From: Gammaproteobacteria bacterium
Lineage (GTDB): Bacteria > Pseudomonadota > Gammaproteobacteria > UBA4575
DNA: 42,768 nucleotides
Direction: 5' to 3'
NCBI GenBank assembly: GCA_026706595.1
Contig: JAPOYL010000029.1
Location: 1 to 42,768 of the forward strand
Position 1 is the stretch's first letter, and each line of letters opens with the position of its first letter. The notes below the pieces were generated by a model, which was given only the letters and a program-made list of their open reading frames with translations, was not told where the DNA came from and ran no database searches. Position numbers and translations under genes: made by a program. Shown piece after piece: positions 16,606-25,117 of this stretch.

Positions 16606-17409
16606 ATGCTCAGGCAACGCATGATCACCGCAATCGCCCTCGGAGCCGGGATTCTGGCCGGAATCCTGTTGTTGCCCAACCCCTGGCTGGCCTTGGTCTT
16701 TGCGATGGTCTCCTTACTGGCGGCCTGGGAGTGGGCCCGCCTGATCGCCTTGCCCAACACCCTGTGGAGAGTGATGTATGTGCTTGCGGTCGCCGTCCTG
16801 CTGGCGGCGGCCTGGGCGTATCCGGAACATGCCAGGACCGTGTTCCTGGTTGCAGTTCTCTGGTGGGCAGCCAGCGTGATCCTGCTGGCCGCCTACGAGC
16901 CCGGCTGGCTTCACACCCGCTGGCTGTGGGGGTTGTTGGGACTTTCCGGTTTTGTCGTGCTGGTGCCGACTTGGCTCGCGGTGGTTGTTTTGCATGCGCA
17001 ACGCCCGGGCTTGCTGATCTTTTTGGTGGTACTGGTCAGCATGTCGGATGTATTTGCCTATTTTGCGGGCAGACGGTACGGCAAGAACAAGCTTGCACCG
17101 AGCCTGAGTCCCGGCAAGACACGCGAAGGATTGTGGGGTGCCTTGCTGGGTACTTTGCCACTCGTGCTGATTGGCATGTATGTGCTCGGTCTGGACAAGG
17201 CCGCCTGGGTTTATTTCATGGGCCTGAGCCTGGTCTGCGTGCCGCTTTCTGTGATCGGTGATCTTTATGAAAGCCTTCTCAAACGCAGGGCCGGAGCCAA
17301 GGATAGCGGGACGATTTTGCCGGGTCACGGAGGGGTGCTGGACCGGATTGACAGCCTGACCGCAGCCGCTCCCTGCTTCATGTTTGGGGTATACTGGCTG
17401 CATGGTTGA
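16606..17409 (+). CDS. cdsA: Phosphatidate cytidylyltransferase (CDP-diglyceride synthase)
   Basis: Integral membrane enzyme making CDP-diacylglycerol from phosphatidate and CTP, the branch point to phosphatidylethanolamine and phosphatidylglycerol. The 267-residue product is mostly hydrophobic, with about seven or eight membrane segments. It carries the CDP-diglyceride synthetase signature near the C terminus, SLLKRRAGAKDSG followed by PGHGGVLDRIDSL, plus the upstream DVFAYFAGRRYGKNKLAPSLSPGKTREG active-site region. The last 8 bases overlap the dxr start. Confidence 0.95.
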   Translation: MLRQRMITAIALGAGILAGILLLPNPWLALVFAMVSLLAAWEWARLIALPNTLWRVMYVLAVAVLLAAAWAYPEHARTVFLVAVLWWAASVILLAAYEPGWLHTRWLWGLLGLSGFVVLVPTWLAVVVLHAQRPGLLIFLVVLVSMSDVFAYFAGRRYGKNKLAPSLSPGKTREGLWGALLGTLPLVLIGMYVLGLDKAAWVYFMGLSLVCVPLSVIGDLYESLLKRRAGAKDSGTILPGHGGVLDRIDSLTAAAPCFMFGVYWLHG

Positions 17410-18616
17410 ATCCCAGAAAAGTGCCACCCCAAAGCCCGCGGATGTGGCCCGTGTCTCGATCCTCGGGGCCACCGGTTCGGTGGGCGTCAACACCCTGAAT
17501 GTGATCGAGCAGCACGGGGCGAAATTTTCAGTCAGTGCACTGACGGCCAACAACAATATTGACCTTCTGTATGAGCAGTGCCAGAGGTTTCATCCCGATG
17601 TGGCCGTGGTGGCCAATGAGCAACTGGTGGACCAGTTCAGCGCCAAGTTCAATGGCAGCGGCTACAAGCCCGACATCCATGCGGGCAGCCGGGGCCTGGA
17701 GCTTGCAGCCAGCCTGGACGAGGTGGACTTTGTCATGGCCGCGATCGTGGGGGCAGCCGGCTTGCCGGCGACCCTGGCCGCCGCGCAGGCGGGCAAACGC
17801 ACGCTGCTTGCCAACAAGGAGGCGCTGGTCATGTCGGGTGGCCTGCTGATGGATGCGGCGAGAACCCATGCCGCGGAACTGCTGCCCATCGACAGCGAGC
17901 ACAACGCCGTGTTCCAGTGCATGTCCGGCAGCAACGCATGTGATGTTGAGAAAATCATCCTGACCGCTTCGGGCGGGCCTTTCCTGGAGTATCCCCTGGA
18001 CGGGTTGGCCACCGTGACACCCGAGCAGGCGATTGCCCATCCCAACTGGGAAATGGGCAAAAAGATTTCCGTGGACTCGGCGACCATGATGAACAAGGGT
18101 CTTGAAATCATCGAGGCCTGCCTGCTGTTTGAGAAAAATGCAGATGACATCGAGGTCATGATCCATCCCCAGTCCATCATTCACTCGCTGGTGGCCTATG
18201 TGGACGGCTCGCTGATTGCGCATCTCGCCTACCCGGACATGCGGGTGCCGATCGCCCATGCACTGGCGTGGCCGCAACGCATCAGCTCGGGCGTGAGCGG
18301 CATTGACCTTGCCAAGCTGGGCCCGCTGGAATTTACCGAACCCGACCGTCGCCGGTTTCCCTGTCTGCAACTGGCCTACCAGGTGCTGGAGTCCGGTGGC
18401 AGTGCAGCAATCGTGCTGAATGCCGCCAATGAAGAGGCGGTCTCGAGTTTTCTGAATTGCGAGATCCGCTTCACCGAGATCCCGCAAGTGATCGACGCTG
18501 CCTTGCAGCATATCGGGCATGAAGAGGTGCAGGAACTGGAGACGATCCTGGAAAAGGACCAGCAGGCGCGCACCTATGCCAGGACATTCATTGAACAGTC
18601 GGTAAGGCCGTCATGA
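17402..18616 (+). CDS. dxr: 1-deoxy-D-xylulose 5-phosphate reductoisomerase
   Basis: Second step of the MEP isoprenoid pathway: isomerises and reduces DXP to 2-C-methyl-D-erythritol 4-phosphate with NADPH. The 404-residue product has the Rossmann loop GATGSVG at residues 22-28, LLANKEALVMSG, the metal-binding LLPIDSEHNAVFQ, the flexible-loop region NWEMGKKISVDSATMMNKGLE, and the MIHPQSIIHSLV box. I choose ATG 17402, which overlaps cdsA by 8 bases; a TTG at 17384 would add six residues. The stop overlaps the rseP start as ATGA. Confidence 0.96.
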   Translation: MVESQKSATPKPADVARVSILGATGSVGVNTLNVIEQHGAKFSVSALTANNNIDLLYEQCQRFHPDVAVVANEQLVDQFSAKFNGSGYKPDIHAGSRGLELAASLDEVDFVMAAIVGAAGLPATLAAAQAGKRTLLANKEALVMSGGLLMDAARTHAAELLPIDSEHNAVFQCMSGSNACDVEKIILTASGGPFLEYPLDGLATVTPEQAIAHPNWEMGKKISVDSATMMNKGLEIIEACLLFEKNADDIEVMIHPQSIIHSLVAYVDGSLIAHLAYPDMRVPIAHALAWPQRISSGVSGIDLAKLGPLEFTEPDRRRFPCLQLAYQVLESGGSAAIVLNAANEEAVSSFLNCEIRFTEIPQVIDAALQHIGHEEVQELETILEKDQQARTYARTFIEQSVRPS

Positions 18617-19968
18617 TCCAGACACTGGGCTACATACTGGCCTTCGTGGCGGTGATCGGCATCATCGTCACCGTGCATGAATTCGGGCACTGCTGGGTGG
18701 CCAAGAAGTTGGGCGTGAAGGTATTGCGTTTCTCCGTTGGCCTGGGCAAGCCCGTCTGGACCCGGCGTTATGCCGAAACCGAATATGTGCTGGCCAGTAT
18801 CCCGCTGGGCGGCTACGTGAAGATGCTCGATGAGCGCGAAGGCAAGGTGGCAGAACACGAGGTCCACCGTGCCTTCAATCGCCAACCGGTCGGGACAAGA
18901 TTTGCGATTGTGGCCGCAGGCCCGCTGTTCAACTTCATCTTTGCAGTGTTCGCCTACTGGGTGACCTTCATCGTGGGAGTTGAGGGGGCCAGGCCAACGG
19001 TCGGCGAGGTCGCGCCGCAGAGCATTGCCTGGCAGGCCGAGATTCAGGCCAGTGACACCTTTGTGTCGGTCGAGGGTGTACCCGTGCACACCTGGCAGCA
19101 GACTTCCATCCAACTGATCAACCAGGCGCTTGAACGCGGCCAGGTGCATGTGGGATTGCGAAACGAGGATTCCGGTTTGAGGGGTGTGACACTGGATCTG
19201 AGCGATACGCGTCGGCTGTTGTCCGAGGGGAACCTGCTTGAAAAACTGGGCATTACCCCCTGGCGGTATGCGCCTGAACCGGTGTTCGGCAAACTGACGT
19301 CCGGGGTCGCCAGGGAGGCCGGCATCCGGCAGGGCGATCGCGTGATCCACATGGACGGCGTGCCTGCACAGAGCTGGACCCAGCTGGTCCAGTACATCCA
19401 GGAAAGGCCCGGGGTGCCGGTGCACCTGCTCATCGAGCGCGATCACCGTCAGCTGGAGTTCGAGCTGACCCCGAAAGCGGACCGCCGCGATGGCAAAACC
19501 GTCGGGCGCGTGGGTGCGTATCCCCATGTGGATGAGGCGCAACTGAAGCAGCAACGCGTGGTGGTGCGCTACAATCCCCTGGATGCCGTCCCCCGCAGCT
19601 TCGTGAAAACCTGGGACGTGACCGTGCTGACCCTGAAGCTTCTGTGGGAACTGGTGCGAGGCGAGGCTTCACTGAAGAACATCAGTGGTCCGGTGACCAT
19701 CGCCGAGTATGCCGGGATTTCGGCAGCGATCGGGTTTTCCGCCTTTGTCAGCGCGCTTGCGATTATCAGCATCAGTATCGGTATACTGAACCTGTTGCCG
19801 ATCCCGCTGCTGGACGGCGGTCACCTGTTCTATTATCTGATCGAGATCATCAAGGGCAGTGCGGTGTCCGAACAGGTGCAGGTCATGGGGCAGCGCTTGG
19901 GTATAATGATGCTCGCCGGGTTGATGGGACTGGCTTTTTACAACGACATATATCGACTCCTTCAGTAA
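18613..19968 (+). CDS. rseP: Site-2 zinc metalloprotease RseP
   Basis: Inner-membrane intramembrane protease that cuts anti-sigma factor RseA, releasing sigma-E in response to outer-membrane stress, and clears signal peptide remnants. The 451-residue product has the zinc motif HEFGH at residues 22-26 inside the first membrane segment, two periplasmic PDZ domains (about 110-200 and 205-300), and the third catalytic ligand in NLLPIPLLDGGH near residue 395. Length matches E. coli RseP (450). It is immediately followed by bamA and skp, the standard arrangement linking sigma-E signalling to outer-membrane protein assembly. Confidence 0.96.
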   Translation: MIQTLGYILAFVAVIGIIVTVHEFGHCWVAKKLGVKVLRFSVGLGKPVWTRRYAETEYVLASIPLGGYVKMLDEREGKVAEHEVHRAFNRQPVGTRFAIVAAGPLFNFIFAVFAYWVTFIVGVEGARPTVGEVAPQSIAWQAEIQASDTFVSVEGVPVHTWQQTSIQLINQALERGQVHVGLRNEDSGLRGVTLDLSDTRRLLSEGNLLEKLGITPWRYAPEPVFGKLTSGVAREAGIRQGDRVIHMDGVPAQSWTQLVQYIQERPGVPVHLLIERDHRQLEFELTPKADRRDGKTVGRVGAYPHVDEAQLKQQRVVVRYNPLDAVPRSFVKTWDVTVLTLKLLWELVRGEASLKNISGPVTIAEYAGISAAIGFSAFVSALAIISISIGILNLLPIPLLDGGHLFYYLIEIIKGSAVSEQVQVMGQRLGIMMLAGLMGLAFYNDIYRLLQ

Positions 19969-19995
19969 ATAAAATCAATCAAAACCAGAAAAACA

Positions 19996-22284
19996 ATGCG
20001 CTTCTTTAGAAGATTGGGCCTGATTTGCCTGTTCGCAATGCTGACCCTGCAGGTGCAGGGCGACAGTTTCCGCGTGCAGGATATCCAGATCCAGGGTCTG
20101 GAACGTATCGAGGCCGGCACGGTGTTCACCTACCTGCCCGTCAAGGTCGGTGACCTGGTCAGTGAAAACCAGACAGCGCAGATTGTCCGCGAGCTGTACA
20201 AGACCGGCCTGTTCAGGAACATCGAGCTGCACCGGGAAGAAGATGTGCTGGTAGTGGTCGTGCAGGAGAGGCCCGGCATTGCCAGCATCACCTTCGATGG
20301 CAACAAGATCCTCGACGACGAGCAGTTGACCGAGGTGCTGGACGACATCGGCATCGCCAGCGGCCGGGTGTTCAACCGTACCGTGCTCGACCGCCTGGAA
20401 GGCGAGCTGCTCCAGCAGTACTACGCGTTCGGCAAATACAATGTCGAGATCGACACCACGATCGATGAGTTGCCGCGCAACCGGGTGGCGGTCAGCATAC
20501 TCATCGAAGAAGGCGATGTGGCCAAGATCAAGCAGGTCAAGATCGTCGGTAACGAAAGCTTCGACACCGAAACGCTGACGGAGAATTTCGAGTCCGGGCT
20601 GGCGCCCTGGTACAAGCTGTTCAGCACGCGTGACCGCTATGCCAAGCCCAAGCTCCAGGGCGACCTCGAGACCCTGCGCTCGCACTATCTGAACTACGGC
20701 TACCTGAAATTCGACATCAAGTCCACGCAAGTCTCGCTGAGCCCGGACAAGGAAGAGATTTTCATCACCATCAATATCGACGAAGGTGACCAGTACACGC
20801 TGGAGGACGTCAAGCTTGCAGGGAACCTGGTGTTGCCGGAAGAGCACATCCGGGCCTTGCTGTTTTTCTCGCCGGGGGAGACCTTCTCGCGCGCCAGGGT
20901 GATCGCGTCCACGGAGGCGATTCTCAACCGGCTCGGAGATGAAGGATACGCCTTCCCCAACGTTAACCCCGTCCCCGAGCTGGACGAGGAAAACAAGACC
21001 GTCAAGCTCACGGTCTTTATCGATCCGGGCAAGCGCACCTATGTACGCAGAATCAACTTCCGCGGTCACAAGATCACCCGCGACGAGGTCTACCGCAGGG
21101 AGCTGAGACAAATGGAAGGGGCCTGGTTCTCGCAAACCAGCATCGAGAATTCAAGGCGCAGGATCCAGAGGCTGTCGCACGTGGAAGAGGTGGAAGTGGA
21201 AACCCAGCGTGTGCCGGGGGTGGAGGACCTGGTCGACCTGGAGTTCGAGATCAAGGAAAGGCTGGCCGGAAGCTTCAATATCGGCGCCGGCTACTCCGAC
21301 AGCCAGGGCGCCGTGTTCTCGACCAGTGTCAGCCAGGAAAACTTTCTGGGTACGGGCAAGACGGTTTCATTCTCGATCAATACCAGCAAGGTCAATACGA
21401 TCTATGCCCTGAACTACGTGAACCCCTACTACACCATCGACGGCGTGAGCCGGGGGTTTGGTTTCAACTACGTGCAATCGGATGCGGAGGAAGCGGATAT
21501 TTCGGACTTCAGTACCGACCAGTTCAGCCTCAGCACGAGCTACGGTATCCCGCTGACCGAAGTGGACCGCATCAGCGCCTTCGCACAGGTCAGCACCACC
21601 TCGGTGACCACCGGTGTCTACACCGCGCAGGAAATCCATGATTTCATCGAGGACAATGGCGACGACTACAGCAACCTCACACTGTCTACCAGTTTTGTGC
21701 ACGACACGCGTGATCGCAGCCTGTTCCCGAGGACCGGAAACCGCCAGCAGGCGGGTGTGGAGGTTACGGTTCCAGGCAGCGACCTGGAGTTTTACAAGGT
21801 CAGTTACAGCAATGCCTTCTATTTCCCCCTGAACCAGACCTTTGTGCTGTCGCTGGGCAGCGAAATCGGATACGGGGATAACTTTGGCAGCACAAATGAG
21901 CTGCCGTTTTTCGAGAAGTTCTACGCGGGCGGAATACGCACGGTGCGGGGTTATGAAAGCAACAGCCTGGGACCCAGGGACTCGCGGGACCAGCCGTATG
22001 GCGGTAATTTCCTCACCACCCTGAGAGGGCAAGTGCTGTTTCCGCCGCCGGACCTCCCCCTGTTTTCCCCCAGCAGCATGCGCCTGGCCCTGTTTGTCGA
22101 TGCTGGCAATGTTTTTGAGGATGTGGATGATTTTGAAACCGGCGATCTGCGGGCTTCCTTCGGGATAGGGATGAACCTGATCACGGGGTTCGGGGGCATT
22201 ACTGCGGTACTGGCCTCACCTTTTAATAATCAGTCAGGAGACGATACCGAGTCCTTCCAGTTCAACCTGGGGACACGTTTTTAG
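19996..22284 (+). CDS. bamA: Outer membrane protein assembly factor BamA
   Basis: Core of the BAM complex that inserts beta-barrel proteins into the outer membrane. The 762-residue product has a signal peptide (residues 1-22, likely cleaved after VQG), five POTRA domains (about 23-345, the first beginning FRVQDIQIQGLERIEAG), and a 16-strand barrel. Loop 6 carries VRGYESNSLGPRD, with VRGY at 650-653 matching the conserved VRGF/Y motif. The chain ends in Phe (FNLGTRF), the outer-membrane sorting signature. Length is a little below E. coli BamA (810). No Shine-Dalgarno is obvious in the 27 A-rich bases before the ATG. Confidence 0.97.
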   Translation: MRFFRRLGLICLFAMLTLQVQGDSFRVQDIQIQGLERIEAGTVFTYLPVKVGDLVSENQTAQIVRELYKTGLFRNIELHREEDVLVVVVQERPGIASITFDGNKILDDEQLTEVLDDIGIASGRVFNRTVLDRLEGELLQQYYAFGKYNVEIDTTIDELPRNRVAVSILIEEGDVAKIKQVKIVGNESFDTETLTENFESGLAPWYKLFSTRDRYAKPKLQGDLETLRSHYLNYGYLKFDIKSTQVSLSPDKEEIFITINIDEGDQYTLEDVKLAGNLVLPEEHIRALLFFSPGETFSRARVIASTEAILNRLGDEGYAFPNVNPVPELDEENKTVKLTVFIDPGKRTYVRRINFRGHKITRDEVYRRELRQMEGAWFSQTSIENSRRRIQRLSHVEEVEVETQRVPGVEDLVDLEFEIKERLAGSFNIGAGYSDSQGAVFSTSVSQENFLGTGKTVSFSINTSKVNTIYALNYVNPYYTIDGVSRGFGFNYVQSDAEEADISDFSTDQFSLSTSYGIPLTEVDRISAFAQVSTTSVTTGVYTAQEIHDFIEDNGDDYSNLTLSTSFVHDTRDRSLFPRTGNRQQAGVEVTVPGSDLEFYKVSYSNAFYFPLNQTFVLSLGSEIGYGDNFGSTNELPFFEKFYAGGIRTVRGYESNSLGPRDSRDQPYGGNFLTTLRGQVLFPPPDLPLFSPSSMRLALFVDAGNVFEDVDDFETGDLRASFGIGMNLITGFGGITAVLASPFNNQSGDDTESFQFNLGTRF

Positions 22285-22306
22285 CATTTTGGAGAGATTG
22301 GAAACC

Positions 22307-22813
22307 ATGGAATTAAAACTATTCAGGAACATCATCTGTATCGGCGCCTTGCTGTTGCCGATGGCCGCTTTCGCAGAGGTCAAGATCGGCTATCTGAACC
22401 TCAGCGAAATCATGGAGAAGTCCCCGCAGGCGGAGGCCGCAAGCAAGACGCTTGAGAAGGAATTTTCCTACCGCTACGAAAAACTCACGGCGGCCAGGGA
22501 CGAGATCGTGAAGTTCGAGGAGACGTTGAAAAAGGACGGCGCCGTGATGACGGACACCCGGCGTGCGGAACTGGAGAAGGAAATCCGCAGCAAGACAAGG
22601 GAATACGTCCGCCAGCAGGAAGAGCTCAAGGAAGATTTCAACATCCGTCGCAGCCAGGAAATGGGCAGCCTGCAAAAGAACATCAACGAGGTGGTCACCA
22701 GTCTTGCTGCAAGTGAAAAGTACGACCTGGTGGTCACGCAACCCGTGCTTTTTGCAAGCGAGCGCATCGACATCACCCCGCGCGTACTGGAGGAGCTGCA
22801 GAAACTCCCGTAG
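22307..22813 (+). CDS. skp: Periplasmic chaperone Skp/OmpH
   Basis: Holdase that keeps unfolded outer-membrane proteins soluble in the periplasm on their way to BamA. The 168-residue precursor has a clear signal peptide (residues 1-23, cleaved after AFA) and a mature part starting VKIGYLNLSEIMEKSPQAEAA. A long charged coiled-coil arm region (about 45-125, with KTREYVRQQEELKEDFNIRR) and a short C-terminal beta segment follow. Length and position right after bamA match the family. The start is ATG 22307 with GGAGAG at 22291-22296 upstream; an in-frame TTG at 22289 is less likely. Confidence 0.94.
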   Translation: MELKLFRNIICIGALLLPMAAFAEVKIGYLNLSEIMEKSPQAEAASKTLEKEFSYRYEKLTAARDEIVKFEETLKKDGAVMTDTRRAELEKEIRSKTREYVRQQEELKEDFNIRRSQEMGSLQKNINEVVTSLAASEKYDLVVTQPVLFASERIDITPRVLEELQKLP

Positions 22814-22825
22814 TAACTGCCAGCA

Positions 22826-23851
22826 GTGTCGTTCACCCTTGCAAAATTATCCGAGTTGACCGCCACCACGGCAGTCGGTGATGCGGACTGTAAAATTGAC
22901 CGCGTGGAGAGCCTTCAGCAGGCTACGGGCGGTGCCATTACCTTTTTTGCCAACCCGAAACTGAAGCAGGACTTGAAGGACACCCAAGCTTCTGCCGTGA
23001 TCCTGAAAGAGGAGCACCTGGAAAGCTGTCCGAGCAATGCGCTGCTGACGGACAACCCCTATCTGGTGTTTGCCCGGGTAGCCGGTTTGCTGAATCCTCC
23101 GCCGGCACATGCGCCCGGCATCCATCCCACGGCCGTGGTTTCAAAAAGCGCCACGGTGGGTGAGGGCTGCAGTATCGGGCCCGGTACCGTGATTGATGAT
23201 GATTGTGTGATCGGGAATAATACCTGCATCGGCCCGAACTGCTGTTTGCACGCAGCCTGTGTCATCGGCGAGCACTGCCGCCTCGTCAGCCACGTCACGC
23301 TGTGCGAGAGAACGGCGTTGGGCCAGCGCGTGATCATTCATCCGGGGGTCGTGGTCGGCAGCGACGGCTTCGGACTTGCCAGCGAAGGTGACAAGTGGTT
23401 CAAGATTCCTCAACTGGGCCGGGTGCGGATCGGGGATGATGTGGAAATCGGTGCCAACACCACCATTGACTGCGGTGCCCTCGAGGACACCGTCCTGGAG
23501 GAGGGCGTCAAGCTCGACAACCAGATTCAGGTGGCACACAACGTCAGGATCGGAGCCCATACCGTCATCGCCGGATGCACGGGCATATCGGGCAGCACGA
23601 CGATCGGCAAGTTTTGCAAAATCGGGGGCGCTGCCGCGATCGGCGGCCACCTGCGGATTGCCGATCACGTCACGCTGGGCGGCATGACCCGGGTCGGGAA
23701 GTCCATCGAGAAGGCCGGCACCTATGTGTCCGGGACCCCGATGCAGCCGTACCGGGACTGGCTGCGCAGTTCGGCGCTGTACAAGAAACTTGGGCAGCTG
23801 GCGGAGCGGGTCAGGAAGCTGGAGGAACAAAAGGGGCCAGGTGAGTCATGA
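22826..23851 (+). CDS. lpxD: UDP-3-O-(3-hydroxyacyl)glucosamine N-acyltransferase
   Basis: Third step of lipid A synthesis: adds a 3-hydroxyacyl chain from ACP to the 2-amino group of the deacetylated UDP-sugar. The 341-residue product, identical in length to E. coli LpxD, has the N-terminal uridine-binding domain (about 1-100), a left-handed beta-helix of hexapeptide repeats (about 105-300) and a C-terminal helix. The catalytic His is in QVAHNVRIG. The start is GTG at 22826, 12 bases after skp. In this organism the acceptor may be the 3-amino-GlcN derivative (see gnnA/gnnB). The stop overlaps the fabZ start as ATGA. Confidence 0.96.
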   Translation: MSFTLAKLSELTATTAVGDADCKIDRVESLQQATGGAITFFANPKLKQDLKDTQASAVILKEEHLESCPSNALLTDNPYLVFARVAGLLNPPPAHAPGIHPTAVVSKSATVGEGCSIGPGTVIDDDCVIGNNTCIGPNCCLHAACVIGEHCRLVSHVTLCERTALGQRVIIHPGVVVGSDGFGLASEGDKWFKIPQLGRVRIGDDVEIGANTTIDCGALEDTVLEEGVKLDNQIQVAHNVRIGAHTVIAGCTGISGSTTIGKFCKIGGAAAIGGHLRIADHVTLGGMTRVGKSIEKAGTYVSGTPMQPYRDWLRSSALYKKLGQLAERVRKLEEQKGPGES

Positions 23852-24300
23852 TTGAGATGAGCGTCCACGACATAATGAAGTACCTGCCTCACCGGTACCC
23901 GTTCTTGCTGGTGGACCGGGTGCTGGAGTGCAAGATGGGGGAGTCCATACTGGCACTGAAAAATGTCAGCTACAACGAGCCTTTTTTCCAGGGGCATTTC
24001 CCGGAGGCCCCGGTGATGCCAGGCGTGCTGATTCTCGAGGCACTTGCGCAGACGTCGGGTTTGCTTGCGCTCAGCAACCCCGAGTGGCGGCCCGACGATG
24101 ACAGCCTCTACCTGTTCGTGGGAATCAACAAGGCGCGCTTCAAGCGGCAGGTGGGTCCCGGCGACCAGCTTCTCCTGGACGTGCGCCTGATCCGGCACAA
24201 GCGCGACTACGGGGTGTTCGACGTCAAGGCGACCGTGGGTGATACGGTGGTCACCACCGCTGAGATCATGTGCGTGTTCAAGAGAGTGGATACCCAGTGA
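23848..24300 (+). CDS. fabZ: 3-hydroxyacyl-[acyl-carrier-protein] dehydratase FabZ
   Basis: Dehydrates 3-hydroxyacyl-ACP in fatty acid elongation and so competes with LpxA and LpxD for the same 3-hydroxyacyl-ACP. The 150-residue hot-dog-fold protein has the HRYPFLLVDRV start and the catalytic His and Glu in FFQGHFPEAPVMPGVLILEALAQ. A second ATG at 23857 would give a slightly shorter start. It is coupled to lpxD by an ATGA overlap and followed 8 bases later by lpxA, the usual lpxD-fabZ-lpxA cluster. Confidence 0.97.
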   Translation: MIEMSVHDIMKYLPHRYPFLLVDRVLECKMGESILALKNVSYNEPFFQGHFPEAPVMPGVLILEALAQTSGLLALSNPEWRPDDDSLYLFVGINKARFKRQVGPGDQLLLDVRLIRHKRDYGVFDVKATVGDTVVTTAEIMCVFKRVDTQ

Positions 24301-24308
24301 GCTAGGTC

Positions 24309-25109
24309 ATGGTATCGGCGCGCATGAGTGAGAGGAACCAGGTGCACGTCACCGCAGTCGTGGATCCTGAAGCCCGCCTGGATACCAACGTAACCATCGG
24401 CCCGTATTCTGTCATCGGCCCGAAGGTGCGAATTGGCCGGGATACCTGGATCGGGCCGCACGTCGTGATCACGGGTTCCACGACCATCGGCCCCGGTAAC
24501 CGCATCTTCCAGTTCTCATCCATCGGGGAAATCCCGCAAGACAAGAAATACAGGGGTGAGCCAAGCGAACTGATCATTGGCCGTGACAATACGATACGTG
24601 AAAACGTCACCATCAATTCAGGCACCGAACTCGGCCAGGGCTACACGAAAATAGGCGATCGCAACTGGATCATGGCCTACGTCCACATTGCCCACGACTG
24701 CACGGTGGACAACGACACCGTGTTTGCCAACGGTGCCACGCTGGCCGGCCATGTCGAGGTCGGGGAGTTTGCCACCCTCGGAGGCTTCACGCTGGTGCAC
24801 CAGTTCTGCCGCATCGGCGCGCACTCGTTCTGTGCCATGGGCACCGCCCTGAACAAGGACCTGCCCCCCTATGTGATGGCCTCGGGAAAATTCGCAACCA
24901 CCCACGGGCTGAACAAGGTGGGCCTGCAACGCCGCGGGTTCTCGGAAGAATGCATCAAGGCCCTGCACCAGTCCTACCGGCTGCTGTTTCGAAACAAGGG
25001 TTCCAGAAGCGAAAACATCTCCCGGGTGGAAGCGATTGCACAGGAGCATCCCGAAGTCAGGGAGTTCCTGGACTTCATCACCACGAGCAAGCGCGGCATC
25101 GTGCCGTAG
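24309..25109 (+). CDS. lpxA: UDP-sugar 3-acyltransferase LpxA (first step of lipid A)
   Basis: Acylates position 3 of UDP-GlcNAc (or its 3-amino analogue) with a 3-hydroxyacyl chain from ACP. The 266-residue product is a hexapeptide-repeat beta-helix with a helical C terminus; catalytic His129 is in VHIAHDC, and the substrate contacts VHQFC and LQRRGFS are kept. Two residues differ from E. coli in informative ways: Met177 takes the place of the acyl-chain ruler Gly173, and Asn103 (TINSGT) replaces His99. Pseudomonas aeruginosa, which uses C10 chains, also has Met at the ruler site. An alternative start at 24324 (MSERNQVH) is equally good. It is convergent with lpxB, with 8 bases between them. 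Confidence 0.96.
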   Translation: MVSARMSERNQVHVTAVVDPEARLDTNVTIGPYSVIGPKVRIGRDTWIGPHVVITGSTTIGPGNRIFQFSSIGEIPQDKKYRGEPSELIIGRDNTIRENVTINSGTELGQGYTKIGDRNWIMAYVHIAHDCTVDNDTVFANGATLAGHVEVGEFATLGGFTLVHQFCRIGAHSFCAMGTALNKDLPPYVMASGKFATTHGLNKVGLQRRGFSEECIKALHQSYRLLFRNKGSRSENISRVEAIAQEHPEVREFLDFITTSKRGIVP

Positions 25110-25117
25110 GCCTGCTC

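Noticed and set aside
19902-19907. Perfect TATAAT inside the 3' end of rseP as a bamA promoter
   Set aside because: No -35 hexamer at 16-18 bases upstream; it may still work but is not supported enough to list.
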